From Primula veris (taxonomy: Eukaryota > Streptophyta > Magnoliopsida > Ericales > Primulaceae): DNA of 64,000 bases. The notes beneath the pieces are model-generated. The model saw only the letters and a program-made list of their open reading frames with translations, did not search any database and was not told the DNA's origin. The stretch lies in contig OY821740.1 of NCBI GenBank assembly GCA_963682055.1, positions 34,554,795 to 34,618,794 on the forward strand, written 5' to 3'. This document shows, piece after piece, positions 15,001 through 28,600 of this stretch (its first letter is position 1; the number at the start of each line of letters is the position of its first letter). The translations under genes were made by a program, and so were the position numbers.

Positions 15001-18000
15001 AGGTTTGTATAAAATTTCTCAGATGTGAAGTTAATTTCAAACTTGTCAGGTTGAAATGGAATGCAAGGAGGATCCTGAGGGTCTTGCTCTGCGATTAGCT
15101 GGAAAAGGAGCTGTGTCTGCTGCTTTGGAAGTAGCAGAAAGTGCGGGATTATCAATTGATTTAAGGAGAGAATTGCAAGGCCGCCAGCTCGTGAAGCTAC
15201 TTGTTGCTGACCCTCTAAACGGCGGCGGTCCAGCAGAAGCTTCACGTTTTCTATCTTCTCTGCGTGACACTGATGATGCCCTCCCTGTAGCTATGGGTGC
15301 AATGCAGCTCTTGCCAAATCTGCGGTCAAAGCAGCTCCTTGTAAGTGTCGGTGGTAGTTAATAGGATACAGTTTTATTTCCTTATCTCTTATGAAAAGTT
15401 TTGAAAAAAAGCATTTCATCAAGAAAATATCACTTTATACAGCAAACTTTCAACTTTTAACAATTAATGATATTGTGACTTGTTCACAATGTTAGACACC
15501 ATCAAACAATTAGTGCACCAATGTATCAACTTTTAACTTTAAACAATTAGTGAAAAAGCATTCACAATGTTAGACACCATCAAACAATTAGTGCACCAAC
15601 TTTCAACTTTTAACAATTAGTGAAAAAGCATCCACAATGTTAGACACCATCGAAAAATTAGTGCACCAATCAAAATTGATTATTTCTTACCAATTTACAC
15701 AAAATGGAAGAATTAGTACACTAACTTGCCTAAAAGCTAGATTTTAATGTTGGTGTACTACTTGTTTGATTCAGTTATAAATTGTGAGTTATTACAATGG
15801 TGTACTAATTGTCAAAAGCTGATGGGATGGTGTACGAATGTGGTGTTTTCCCTTTCTTGAAACTGTTTAAAATCCATTAGTCATCTCATGTGATATGTTG
15901 TTGTTTTGAAGGTTCACTTTTTCCTGAAAAGAAAAGATGGAAACTTGTCGGAGACTGAGATTTCACGGCTCAACTCATGGGCTTTGGGTCTTCGAGTTTT
16001 AGCTGCTTTGCCTTTGCCATGGCAACAAAGATGTTCTTCCCTGCACGAACATCCTCATCTGATCTTAGAGGTTCTACTTATGAGAAAACAGTTGCAATCT
16101 GCGTCTCAGGTTTTCCTCTTTGCTAGAATTTATTCATTTGTAATACAAATAGCTACTACGAAACATTATTTATACTGATGCACTTATATTTTTTTAAGTA
16201 ATCATCAAATGTATCCTTTTCAGGTTTGAGTAGAATTCAAACAAACCTACACATTTGAAATTTAACCAAATACGCTGAGGTTCCAAAATATGTCATTGTT
16301 ACCTCTAAAGTAGGCTTCTTTTGTGGGTAAATTTATGGGATGAAAAAACTTTCTTATCCTTTCTCTCATATTTCCCTTTTCTATAAAAACTCGAGTTGAT
16401 ACAAATTGGATGTAAATCAGCCAAAGCGATGTTTATTTAAAGGGAATATATATGTGAAAAAGGTTAAAAGAACATCTGTTTAATCCCTAAACTAACAACA
16501 ATAATTTCGGTAATAGTTATGTAAACATCTGTAAGAAAGAGTGCTAATTATAACATACAGGCTGGAGAAATATTTTTTACCTTAAACTTATACAAAATAA
16601 CTTAAGAAGTGCCGACGATACGTATCCAAACCTCGGGGTTATATTGATTGAATTTCAAAGTGTGCAGTGTGTTTGATTTTCAGCCGAACAGCAAAGGCTG
16701 TATTTGATGACAATTATTTTTTCCATCCTTTTACTAGTGTATGCTGTTTTCTTTTAGATAATGAAAGAATTTCCTTCTTTAAGAGACAACAACATTATAC
16801 TAAAATACGCTGCTAAAGCTATCACCGTTAACGTCCAATCTTCTTCGAGAGAGCCTCGGATATCAGTGTCAGGCCCACGAGCAAGACAGAAGACAAGAAC
16901 AGGCACACCTACAAAGTCATCTTTTACCAACAGTCTGAGTAACCTTCAAAAAGAGGCTCGTCGAGCTTTTTCATGGACGCCACGTAACTCAAGCGACAAT
17001 AAGAGTGTTCCGAAAGAAACTTATAGAAAGAGAAAAAGTTCCGGGTTAGCACCATCTGAAAGAGTTGCTTGGGAGGCAATGACTGGTATACAAGAGGATC
17101 AAGTCTTGTCTTATCCTATAGATGGACAGGAAAGACTAACATCTATATCTATAGCTGAAGAGTGGATGCTCACTGGTGACACAGTTAAGGATGATGTTGT
17201 TCGTGCTTCCCATCGATATGAAAGTGCTCCTGACAACATTCTTTTCAGAGTAAGATCAAAGTGATCCATGTGTAATTTACTAGTTCTGGGTCCACGTGAT
17301 AAGTGGATTCGTTGGGATACAATATTCAAACTATATTATTAATCACAACACAAAAGTATAATGATAAAATAGAGCCAAGGTAAGTAAAATAGTCCATGAA
17401 CCTCCTCACTGTATCTTGTCCAAATTAATACAAGCTGTTCCTTCGCCTGTTTCAATTGAAAAGCAAGTGTAGACTGAAATCTGCATCTCAAGTGCTTCCG
17501 TATGGATTATTATATAAACAATAATAGCCATTCACATGAACTTGGAGAGTTGTGTAAGAAACCACATCAATATGGTCCTTCATAACTATTGTATGGTTGA
17601 ATATATGTATGCATATATATGAATATATGTATGTATTTATTTAACTTAGAACTGTGAAAGTGTACAGGTGTAACAGTTTAGAGCACCACTTGATAAGTTT
17701 ACTTGTGTGGTATCTATTGGCAGCTCAATCTTTTCTCGGTTTTCTTTTCTATGTTCCTTCAATTTAAAAATTTGCTCATGGATTTGCTTGTTTTGATTCT
17801 AGGCATTGCTCTCGTTGTGTTCTGATGAATTGGTGTCTGCCAGAGGTGCTCTAGATCTTTGCATTTGTCAGATGAAAAGTGTGTTGAGCTCTCAACAATT
17901 GCCTGAGAGTGCATCTATGGAAATTATTGGCCGTGCATATCATGCTACAGAAGCATTTGTACAGGTTTGCACTCAACGTTTCCAGTGACTTGTATTTGTA

Positions 18001-21000
18001 TTAAAATGACAAGGATGTTTCAAGTAGTTTTTCTGTAATACCAGTAAGCCCAATGTTACTTGGGTCGCGTGCCCTTAGGTATGGGTGTGGGAACGCAATA
18101 ATACACTGGGGTAGGCTTAACTGCAATGTTCCTGGCTATGGTAAGCTCGCGAGTGATAGACAGTTGAAACATGGAGAATGCTTAACTAGTTTATCTTAGT
18201 TATATTACTCTCTCGTCCCAAATTGTGTGGGAACTATTCTTAGTTAGATTTCCTATAATGGTAGGCCACTTTTCTGAAATAGAGAACTACTATATGAAAT
18301 GTTACTAATACCTTTTCCCCTTTCTCAAAAACTCCAAAAACAAAGCAATGATCGTAAATTAGTATAAAATAATTATTTCTAGAAATAGATATAATTTATT
18401 GCTAATTTAAATCAAATTAACTTTATTCTTTTGTGATTTTTTTACATCAAAAAGACCTAATAACATATTAGATATGTCGGGGCACTAAAAGTGACGTTCC
18501 GATACGCAAGAGGAACACGTCCCCGTACATGAGAACAAGTAATCTAGCCTGGAATTAAACAGAGGATAGGAAATAAATACTATTATATATTTTTTGGCAT
18601 AGGGTCTGCTTTTCGCTAAATCCCAGATACGGAAAATTCCCGAGGCAGTTGAGTTGCCAAGTAATGAAAGAGGTGGTAAGGATGCGGAGGATGCATCTTC
18701 CTCTGATGCTGGAAGTTCTAGTGTTGGTAGTAATAAGCCCACTGACGAGCTCTCTGAAGTTTTATTATCACAAAAGGCTGATATTTGGCTCGGACGCGCT
18801 GAGCTGTTACAAAGTCTATTGGGATCGGGAATTGCTGCTGCTCTCGATGATATAGCCGATGAAAAATCTTCTGGACGTCTTCGTGATCGCTTGATTTTGG
18901 ACGAAAAATACAGCATGGCTGTGTACACCTGCAGGAAATGTAAAGTAAGTATATATTATACTGAGATAAAGAGTGGAGTTAATTAAAATTGTTTTTTACA
19001 CTGACCTATCATCTGATTTTGATTTAGTACATTACTCTACAAAATATTAGCGGTTAGTACACTATTAAAACATTTCTTATGATCCAGTAGTACACTCAAA
19101 GTACCAAATTGAAAAGGTACCATAGGTTGGGTTTCTAATTAATAAAAAGTACCATTTATTTTGTACAATATCTTACCACTTCTTTTTCATATTTGTAATC
19201 TATATTATCAGATGTTTCCTGTTTTTAGTTCCTAAACTATGAATCTTTTCCTGTGAAGTGCACAAAACTGAAAAAAATGTTTTTTAAGTACTAATGCTTT
19301 GTTTTTATAGATTCGTATAAAAATATTAAAAATTTGGCGAACTTAAGTGTACAAATTGGAATCAACCGTAAAGAATTTCTGGTGTTACTGTAGAGTGCCT
19401 GCTTATATTCATACAGTTCCATCATTTTTGTTCGGGTAAACTGCAAATACTCTCCCATCATCCCCATGTATGGGCATTCTGCACATAACACCGAGAATTT
19501 TGGTTACCTGCAATTTACCAACACGTACAATCTTTTTTTTTCCAATTAATTCTCCTAGCCAATAAAACAGTTTAACTTTGTGTTTGATGGTTCTTTTTGG
19601 ATGATTGTTGTTTCTGCGCATGTATTTTTTCAATAACGTGCATTAGTTTCGAAGCAATTTTATGTAACAGGCTTATTAAACTGGAAAACTATTCCTTTTT
19701 TATTTTACAAAGACACGGTACGGTGTTTACCCGCATTTGGCTACTTGGCAATGTATAGATCTCAACGAACTCTGGAGTATTGCATACAGTTATGCAATTT
19801 GAAACTTCTATATGGGGGTTGAATGCAAAATTTAGATAGTATATGGGGCTTAATCCAATAGAACTACTTGGGAACTAGGTTTTTTCCAGTTAACCCATTT
19901 GGTTTTATCAAGTCCAGTAGTATATAAGTCACATCATAGGGTAAAAAAAAGTTTCTATACAGATCGGAAGTCCAGTAAACAGATATATTTTTTTTTGCGA
20001 CAGAACACGTCTTTATGAGCTTCCGTGTTTGTGGACTTACATGCCCAATGCACACTCTTCTAATTACTCAGTTGATTTTGACCCAGCAAAGTTGTTCGTC
20101 AATACTATTCAGTTCTTAAATTCTCACACTACGGTGGTTGGGAGTATTTAGCAACCGTAGTTGGGAAGCATAACAAGTATGAGTAGAGATGCTCATTCTG
20201 CATTCAGTTTCTAACAAAAAAAAACTGTGGACCATTGCACGTAAGATGTTTTTGTTTATGGGATTGTTTTTGGAGGCTAACATGAGAAGATCATGATTAA
20301 TGTGAATGTTTTAGTTTTCAACCATCAGCATCTAATGTGTTTATGCTTTTACAAGAGATTTTGGGTTACTGACATATGTCCTGCTTGTGGATTAATAGGT
20401 TTCCATGTTGGTACTAACTGAAGGGAAAATATAATATAAATATGTGCTAGAGTAAGGATTGAACATGTTTATTATTTCTTGTGTGGAATATTTGTCCTTG
20501 AGAAATATCAAACATTTGCACTGTAGTAACTAAAGTCTGTGTTGCGTATAAATGCACTGTAGTAACTAAAAGTCCGTGTTGCAGATAAATGCACTGTAGT
20601 AACTAAAAGTCTGTGTTGCGGATTTTTGTCAGATTGATGTTTTCCCCGTCTGGAGTGCATGGGGACATGCGTTGATTCGAATGGAACACTATGCACAAGC
20701 TCGTGTGAAATTCAAGTATGATAAGTCTATTTTCTCTTCCACTCCAATAAGGCAATAACTAACTATCAGAATCTATCACGTCTTTAGGTATTTTGGAATT
20801 CTGATTTTTAGTTGATTCTTTAATTCTTCTTTGCAGGCAAGCTCTTCAATTGTACAAAGGTGATATTGCACCAGTAATTTTGGAGATCATCAATACGATT
20901 GAAGGAGGTCCACCTGTTGATGTTACAGCAGTTCGGTCAATGTAAGAAAAACAGCAAGCTATTTTTAAAAAAAAATAAATTGGTGGGAAAAACAGCAAGC

Positions 21001-24000
21001 TATGTTTGGCCTCTTTATGTACTGTTAGTGTTACTAAAGAAAAAACACTAGACTTCTTACGTGGGATGCGTTTGACCACTTGAGTAACTTCTATAGCTTC
21101 TTATCTCTGATTTTATAATTATAAATGTGTATCAAACGGGTAACATAATTTAGTACCCGCATACACTATTACACAATAAAATAATCATATGTTTCCTATA
21201 TCTTCGAATAAGTTTTTTATGAACCATTGGTATAAATACTTTTTCACACTGACCGGCCATGATGAGCTAGAGCTAAACTTGTCAAGAAATATAACCTGAA
21301 ATGTGCTTAAATTAATTAATAATGAGTTGTCACTTATCAATAGAGGCTTTGGTTAAAATGTAAAAGATAAAAGTAACGTTTTCTTCTCTCTCCAAATCAT
21401 ATCTCGGTTCTTTCAAGTTTCAACTCTTCCAGCCAGGTGTACTTTGTATTATACCTGTACACCTCCGGTTTAGTTGATACCTGTATCATATATGTACTTC
21501 TCATACAATGAATTTAAATCTGAAAAGTTCTTTGGCTTCAGTGTAGAAAATTGTCAGTGTAACACATCTTGTACAGGCTGGTTTCCGCTTGCTTCTCAAG
21601 TAAAAATGTGATTCTTTTGCCTTTCTGTTGTGCATCATTAGCATTAGGCCTTTAACGCCACATATGTTGTACTTTACATGTAGCTCAATTCTAGCATCTA
21701 TGACTTTTTAATTTCCTTTAGGTCGACGTTGACATTGACTTGCACTGATGACCTGCTAAATTGCTGAATATAATTGCTAAATCTTTTTTCTATATCCTAT
21801 TTGACCAACTTTCTATAGATGCTTATAACTTAATTGATGTATCCATCAAAGGTATGAACATTTGGCAAAAAGTGCGCCGGCTATTCTAGATGATTCTCTA
21901 TCGGCTGATTCCTACCTGAATGTTCTCTACATGCCATCTACATTTCCACGTAAGGAGAGGTACACACGATTTCTAGAGTTAGCGAGCGATGATCCATTAC
22001 ATAGTTTGGAATACGAGGATGAACCAAGAAGCAACCTTGATAGCATAAGATACCTTGAATGCGTTAACTACTTTCAAGAGGTAAGCTACTTCTGTATCTA
22101 AAATGTTTTTTTTAGCAAAGTAACGCTTTTACTTTGTTCACCATATTATATTTATTTAGCCAGGTATTTAGGTTAATAAGCAGGCAGTGGTTTCTCCTTT
22201 GTTAAATGTCCTTATTTTGCATATGATTTTGGTTGAGTATTGTTTACCTGTTTTATTTTTTAGATTAACCTTTTCTTTCTTATGATGGATCTTTAATTCT
22301 TGGAGTTAAAACGAGGAGGAGAAATAGCAGGATACGTAAGGGGAAGAAAACAAATTCAAATTGGAGTGAATAATTTTCATTTACTCTTTGAATGGGACAT
22401 GCGTTCTTCATATATTCGTCACCTGTATAGCCATAGTAGCCAGGGGACGGAGGAAATAAGGACTTGGGATGATTCCATGCCTTCATTATATTTATAACCA
22501 TGAAAAGATAATCTAAACAGAAAGTGCTCCTTTTCTTTTATATTACTATATAGCGATAATGACATCACATCAGAACATAAAGAAATATGATGGGGGACAG
22601 AAGGAGAGTTTTCTTTCTCCTTCCCATGTTCAAAGTTTTGATGTAAACATTTTGTTTTTTGCAGTATGCTCGCCAGCATTTGCTCGGCTTTATGTTTAGG
22701 CATGGCTACTATAAAGAGGCTTGTCTTCTATTTTTCCCTCCCAATACAGTTCCCCCGTCTACAGAACCATCATTACTTAGCGTATCTACTTCATCTTCTT
22801 CACCTCAAAGGTTAGACCCACTAGCAACTGATTATGGAACTATGGACGAACTATGCGATTTTTGCATTGGTTATGGTGCTATGCCTGTTTTGGAAGAAGT
22901 GCTATCAACAAGAATATCGTCTCCGCACGAACTTGAAGTGAAGCAGCATACTGATGCAGCACTGGCTCGTATATGTACTTATTGCGAAGCACATCGGAAT
23001 TTTAATTATTTGTATCGGTTTCAGGTAATATACTGGTATCCTCTTCTCCACCTTGTCTTTTTTCAACTACCTTCCAGTAGGAGTAAATATATATGTACAC
23101 AACTCCCACAGGACATACTTCCCTTGTCAGCTGTCCTCTGTGGCAGGGTTAGAAGAACAACGTAGAAAATTTGTTTATGTATTATTGAGTTTGTTGTGAT
23201 TTCATTTCAATCACTGCCATGTAGGATTGTTAAAGTGAAGTGTATGGGGTGTAAGTTTTGTGGACTTAGTAGCATTACTCTTATCTCCCTTTATATTAGG
23301 TTTATTGTTAGGAGCCACCTACTAAAAGTATTAACTCACTACTCCGTCCTGTGTTTTTTACACTGCAACGGCAGCATCTCTCTCAATAATCTTACAATAA
23401 AAGTTTGTTTTGATGAAATACAATTTAGTACGTAGATTATAAATAGTAGCTAGTATGATTTTATAAATTATTTAAAATATAAATACAAAGAATACAAAAT
23501 CTTTTATGCTTTTAGAGTAGCATACTAATAAAACAACAATAGAAAAAACAAGGGCATAGTGTGAACTGTACATTTTCTAACTTGATCCGTCCGTAGAGCT
23601 GTTTACTCTCACAGTCTTTGGTGTATTGATCTATTTTGAAGCTGTGGTGTATGCGAGTTTCTTATTTCAAAAATGGGAAAAATGCTATCCACTACCATAC
23701 CCTATCAATTTTTAACGATTTAGTACCTAGCCTACCTGCTTTTCCAATTCGGTACCCGAGCTTTGTGATTTAACTCCAATCAAGGCACCCACATCGAATT
23801 AAGCATTATAGATTGGGTACCAAATTGGTGAAAGTTGGTAATAAATGGTTCTATTTTGGTCACGTGTATTGTAAGTTGGGTACCAAATTGATAAAAGATG
23901 GTAGTATAGGGTATTTAACAGTTTTTTGGAATTAGAAAATAAAGCGGGAACAAGCAAGAGTGTCTTGATTGAAGATAAAACATTAAGGTTGGGTACCAAT

Positions 24001-25562
24001 TTAGAAAGTAGGTAGGTTGGCAGGGGTGGCCCTAGGGGCAGCCAAAACAGCCATCCAACTTAGGTGCCGCCCGACGAATCGGCGCAAAAAAATATACAAA
24101 AGGACACAAATTTGGGCTTAATCATTGAATTAGAAGGTCTATATATCGATAAAGAGGGTTTTATATATTAATGTTAAAAGGAATTGGAATTTGGGTTAAA
24201 GAAAAAGAAAACCCCTAAAAAGTGATTTTGGGGTTTAAGAAAATTAACAGAAAGATAGAAGAAGAAAGACAAGGGGAGGGGTTGGGCCACTTTGGTCCTA
24301 ATGTAGACAGCCTCTTCCCCTTGCATTTCTGCAAGAGGCAGCTTCGACGACTCGAACCAGTGAGGGTCACGAGACAGCAACTTTACCGTTGCGCCAAGGC
24401 TCTCCCTCGTAGGTTATTACCAATTATTCCTTATTTTTTAAAATTTATGAAAACAGCCCGTGGTTTTACATATTTTACAAAAAAAAAATAGATAATTACA
24501 AATTACACGCAAAAACGTATAAAATGACAATAAATAATAGAAAATTTTAAATCAATTAGTAAAAAAACCGGAGCACAACGCATCTGCAGTAGAGAACTTA
24601 AATAGATTTTTGTTTGGTTATAAATATTTCATTTTTTTTATGCACGGTTAGATTTTGAGCACAACGCGTCTGCAGTAGAGAACTTGTAAAAAAAAAATTG
24701 TTTGGTTATAAAATTTTGATTTTTTTAGCATGGTATGATTTTTTTGTCCAATAGATTTAAAAAAGCTCCCAAAATATTATACGGCTTAGGTGTAAAAAGG
24801 CGCCAGCCCGGGGGTTGGGTCCTAAATTGCTAAAAGTTGATATGTTGGCTACCAATTTTGCATTTTTTCCCTTTCATTTACACGTGAAAAGACCATTTTA
24901 CCCTTGGTGACAGATGAAAAACGTTTAATGATCAGTTAGTTGATTGTAAATTGGTTAGAGTATCAATTAAAAAACAGTTAGGGTACAAAATCGGGAAAAA
25001 TGTGTAGTTTGGGGTACAAAACTATTAAAAAAAAACCAATAGTTTTCTGTTTTTATTTAGGAGAGATTAGAGAACAATGCTCCCTCTCCCAGTAGATACA
25101 GGAACGTCTAATATTATTGATCGATGTTATACACGGCGTTTTCCTAGTAACCTGGCAAGAAGAAAATTGAGGACTTCTTTGTAGTTTAGGCAACTCATGG
25201 ATCCCCTGCTTAGCTGATCGTCTCTGTCAACCTCATGTAGGGTCTCATTTTTCAGTCCTTGCCTAAAACTTTATTTCACTCTCTTACACTGTTTTGTGTG
25301 TAATATTCAGACCTTAATAGCTTGATACTTGTCCATAATCAGGTCTAAATTACCCATTCCTGTCATTATACCCGCATTTATTCAATTCAAATGCTTCTCA
25401 GTAGAATTGAATACCCTTTTAATCTTTAAGTTGTTTGGGAGCAAGAACTTGTGCTTTATTGTCCTGAATTTCTCTGTTCAAGGGTAGTTGCTCTCTCATA
25501 TTTAAGCTCCTTGACTAGTAGTTAGCCGCAGGCTCCATCCTCCTCTTTTTTTGTCCCTTTTC

Positions 25563-25611
<49 letters not shown>

Positions 25612-28600
25612 GTGTTGTTAAACAAGTAGTGATTTATAAAAAATTATTTGTATGGTTCAGGTCATCAAGAAGGACCATGTGGCTGCTGGTCTTTGTTGCA
25701 TTCAGTTATTTATCAACTCTTCTTTGCTTGATGTAGCCATTAAGCATTTGGAGAATGCCAAGGTAAATCCTTTCACTTCGCTGTTTCTCCGAGCTTTAAT
25801 ATCTTAAACTTTTTGTTGCTCTGTATTCGGAAGAAACATTCCAAATACTGCCAGAAAACTGCATAATAAATGGTTTACATAAAAGGTTATGATATTGTGA
25901 TGAAGGTAAGAAACTCGTATTGATTAATTTTTTATTTCGAGCAGAATGTTTTGCTGCTTTCTTTTGAGGTTAAAAGAAAGACCCGTAGAATTCATTTTCC
26001 TACCAGTGCTTCAGTTACTTTAATTTGAGGTTTTAGTTTATATATAATGTGAAAGCGCAAACACTTTTACTTTACATAAACTCATGGTATAGAATTGCTG
26101 GCTTGTTAATTTTCTCTTTCTACTCCTGTTATGTGACACTGCTTCCATGTGTGGGGTTTAATCTGAACAAATTATAGAGTAATCAAATTGTAGCAAACTA
26201 AGAATCAGTACATGTGTGCAGCTTAACATGGATTTCTCCTTATCTTTTCGTCTTTATTCAGTGACTTAAACATAGGAGTAATAAATCTGTATTCTTTATA
26301 GTTAATTCCATAAAAATTATGTAAATTGAAATGTGGGTTATGAAACATTAACATTCTATAGCTGTTCAAAGTGAAAGTTATTTGCACTCTGCTCCTTCCG
26401 GGATCACTTCCACTTCGTGAAGATGTTATCTCGTGCATTGAAAGTGAACCATACACAGAAAATTGTTGTTCCTGGTTTTCTTTTTTCTTTTAAATTTTCG
26501 GTAAGAGTTTAAGCTATTCAGTAACAACGTTTCTAGTTATGATTAACAGAAGCAGTATATTTAACACTCCTAGTCATGAAGCTATCACTTCCGCTACAAG
26601 CCTAAAATTGGAGAACCTTGACTTAAATAAGTTCAAATTTCGATGATGTATAAAGTCACGGAGAGTCAGAGACCAGCATACCTAGTTGGGTTAGGAAGTA
26701 TTGATCATTACACTGCTATTTTTATTTTATTTTCTGGTTCCATATTAACCTATTTATTCAGTCACTTTCTGGTTGGGGTATGTTATCATCCATGTTGATG
26801 TCGGAGATGAATACTCGTATTTGTTAAGAAGTTAAAACAATTTACCACTGTCACACTGGTCCAGCTTTGACGTGCACGTATATACTTCTTTTCCAGATAA
26901 ACTTCTCAGAACACTGATCATTAGGAACATTTTCATGTTGTTTGTAAAATCAGTTTTGAGTTTATTGTAGTTGGTTTTTCTTTTATTACATTTGATGCTG
27001 GTAACAGATGCATTTTGATGAAGGATTGTCAGCACGGTATAAAACAGGGGAATCTACTAAGCTTGTCACTAAAGGCACACGAGGAAAAAGTGCTTCAGAA
27101 AAGCTTACTGAAGAAGGACTTGTCAAGTTCTCTGCTCGGGTTGCAATCCAGGTAATCGATTTATACTTATGAGCAATGATCAATTCATAATACTTTGGCC
27201 TAGCTGAATTGGAAATTAAGTTTTGGCTTTCAGCAGTCAGTGATATGGATTTCATTGTCGTATTGATTTAACAATGGTTTGGTTGCTCCATATATCTAAA
27301 ACTCTTATAGGTGGATGTTGTTAAATCATATAATGATTCCGATGGCCCGCAATGGAAGTTTTCTCTTTTTGGAAATCCCAATGATCCTGAAACCTTCAGG
27401 TATATGCATTTTGATTTATCATTTTTTTTAATTCTGTAAAGCTTCATTTGTATTGATGGACAGAACAAGGTGATCTCTAGTCTCTAGAAATCAAGTTGCT
27501 ATGGTTTACCATCCTTTATGTGTGTGACAGTTTTAATTAGCAATCTGTATCAAAACTATAAGAGTATTTCAAAAGTGATGAGGTGCTGAATCGGTATTAA
27601 TGGATTGAACAAGGTGATTTCTAGTCTCTAGAAATCAAGCTACTGTGTGTTGTCTACCATCCATTATGCGTGTGTGAGTTTTAATTATCAATCTGTACCA
27701 AAATTTTAAGAGAATCTCAAATGCGATGAGGTGCTGAATTGGAAGAGTGCTTGAAGGTGCTTTCAGCAAATATTTGGCGATAGTTAAACCGAAACAACTC
27801 GTTCCAATCTGTTTCCTTAGAGAGCGAGCATTACAGGGCATTCCTGTACAAAATTAATGTCATAGCCTTGACTGTATAACAATTGTATTAAATTTTACTA
27901 CAATTTTTTTTTATGTTTTATTGCCAAGGGGACTCCCTTTTCCTCAAATTGATGGAAGCTTGTCTTTATTCAAGTCAAAAAACGAGAGTTAGAAACGGCT
28001 TTCTTGTACTAATTTATACACTCACCTTAATTTTGTCACTGTTTTAAGTGATACCCAGTGCCAGTCCACGGACTATGAGCACCTCAGCCGAATTTTTTTT
28101 TTTGCACCCCAATTTTTTTTTCCCCGTCTTGCCAAAGATATATATATATAGTGAGTAAAAAATAAAATAAACACTGAAATAATCAATTGAGATGATATAG
28201 ATTTTATTTATTAATATATAAGAGCATATTTTATAGCATATATATTTTTATTTTTTAAAACTTCCCTACAATCTCTCTTTTTTAAAGTCTCCATAACCCA
28301 ATATTATAAGTTATCTAAAAAAAATTGAAATTACTAAACACAAAGTGAGTGTAGTTAAGATGGTTGCTTGACTTGGTTGCAAAGAGGTATGGGGTTCAAT
28401 TCAACCTTAGCCTCCAATAATTGCAATTAAATTTTAAATGCAAAAAAAAAATGGTCTGGGCCGTGCCGCGCCTCAGACAGTCCGTCTGTCTTGGCTGACA
28501 TATGGGCCGGCGCTGGTGATACCCCACCAAATTCCTTAAAGATTAATTCTTTTTCTTTCTTTTGCACGAAATGCAAGTTTCAGGATTAATTAAAATGCGG

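Noticed and set aside
15906..16178. Reading the frame beyond 16109 as coding
   Set aside because: A donor (CAG|GTTTTC) closes the exon at 16109 and the following residues do not fit the family.
24349..24396. Possible tRNA gene from A and B boxes
   Set aside because: There is no acceptor-stem pairing, and the downstream block matches an Au-type SINE, so this is a tRNA-derived retroposon.
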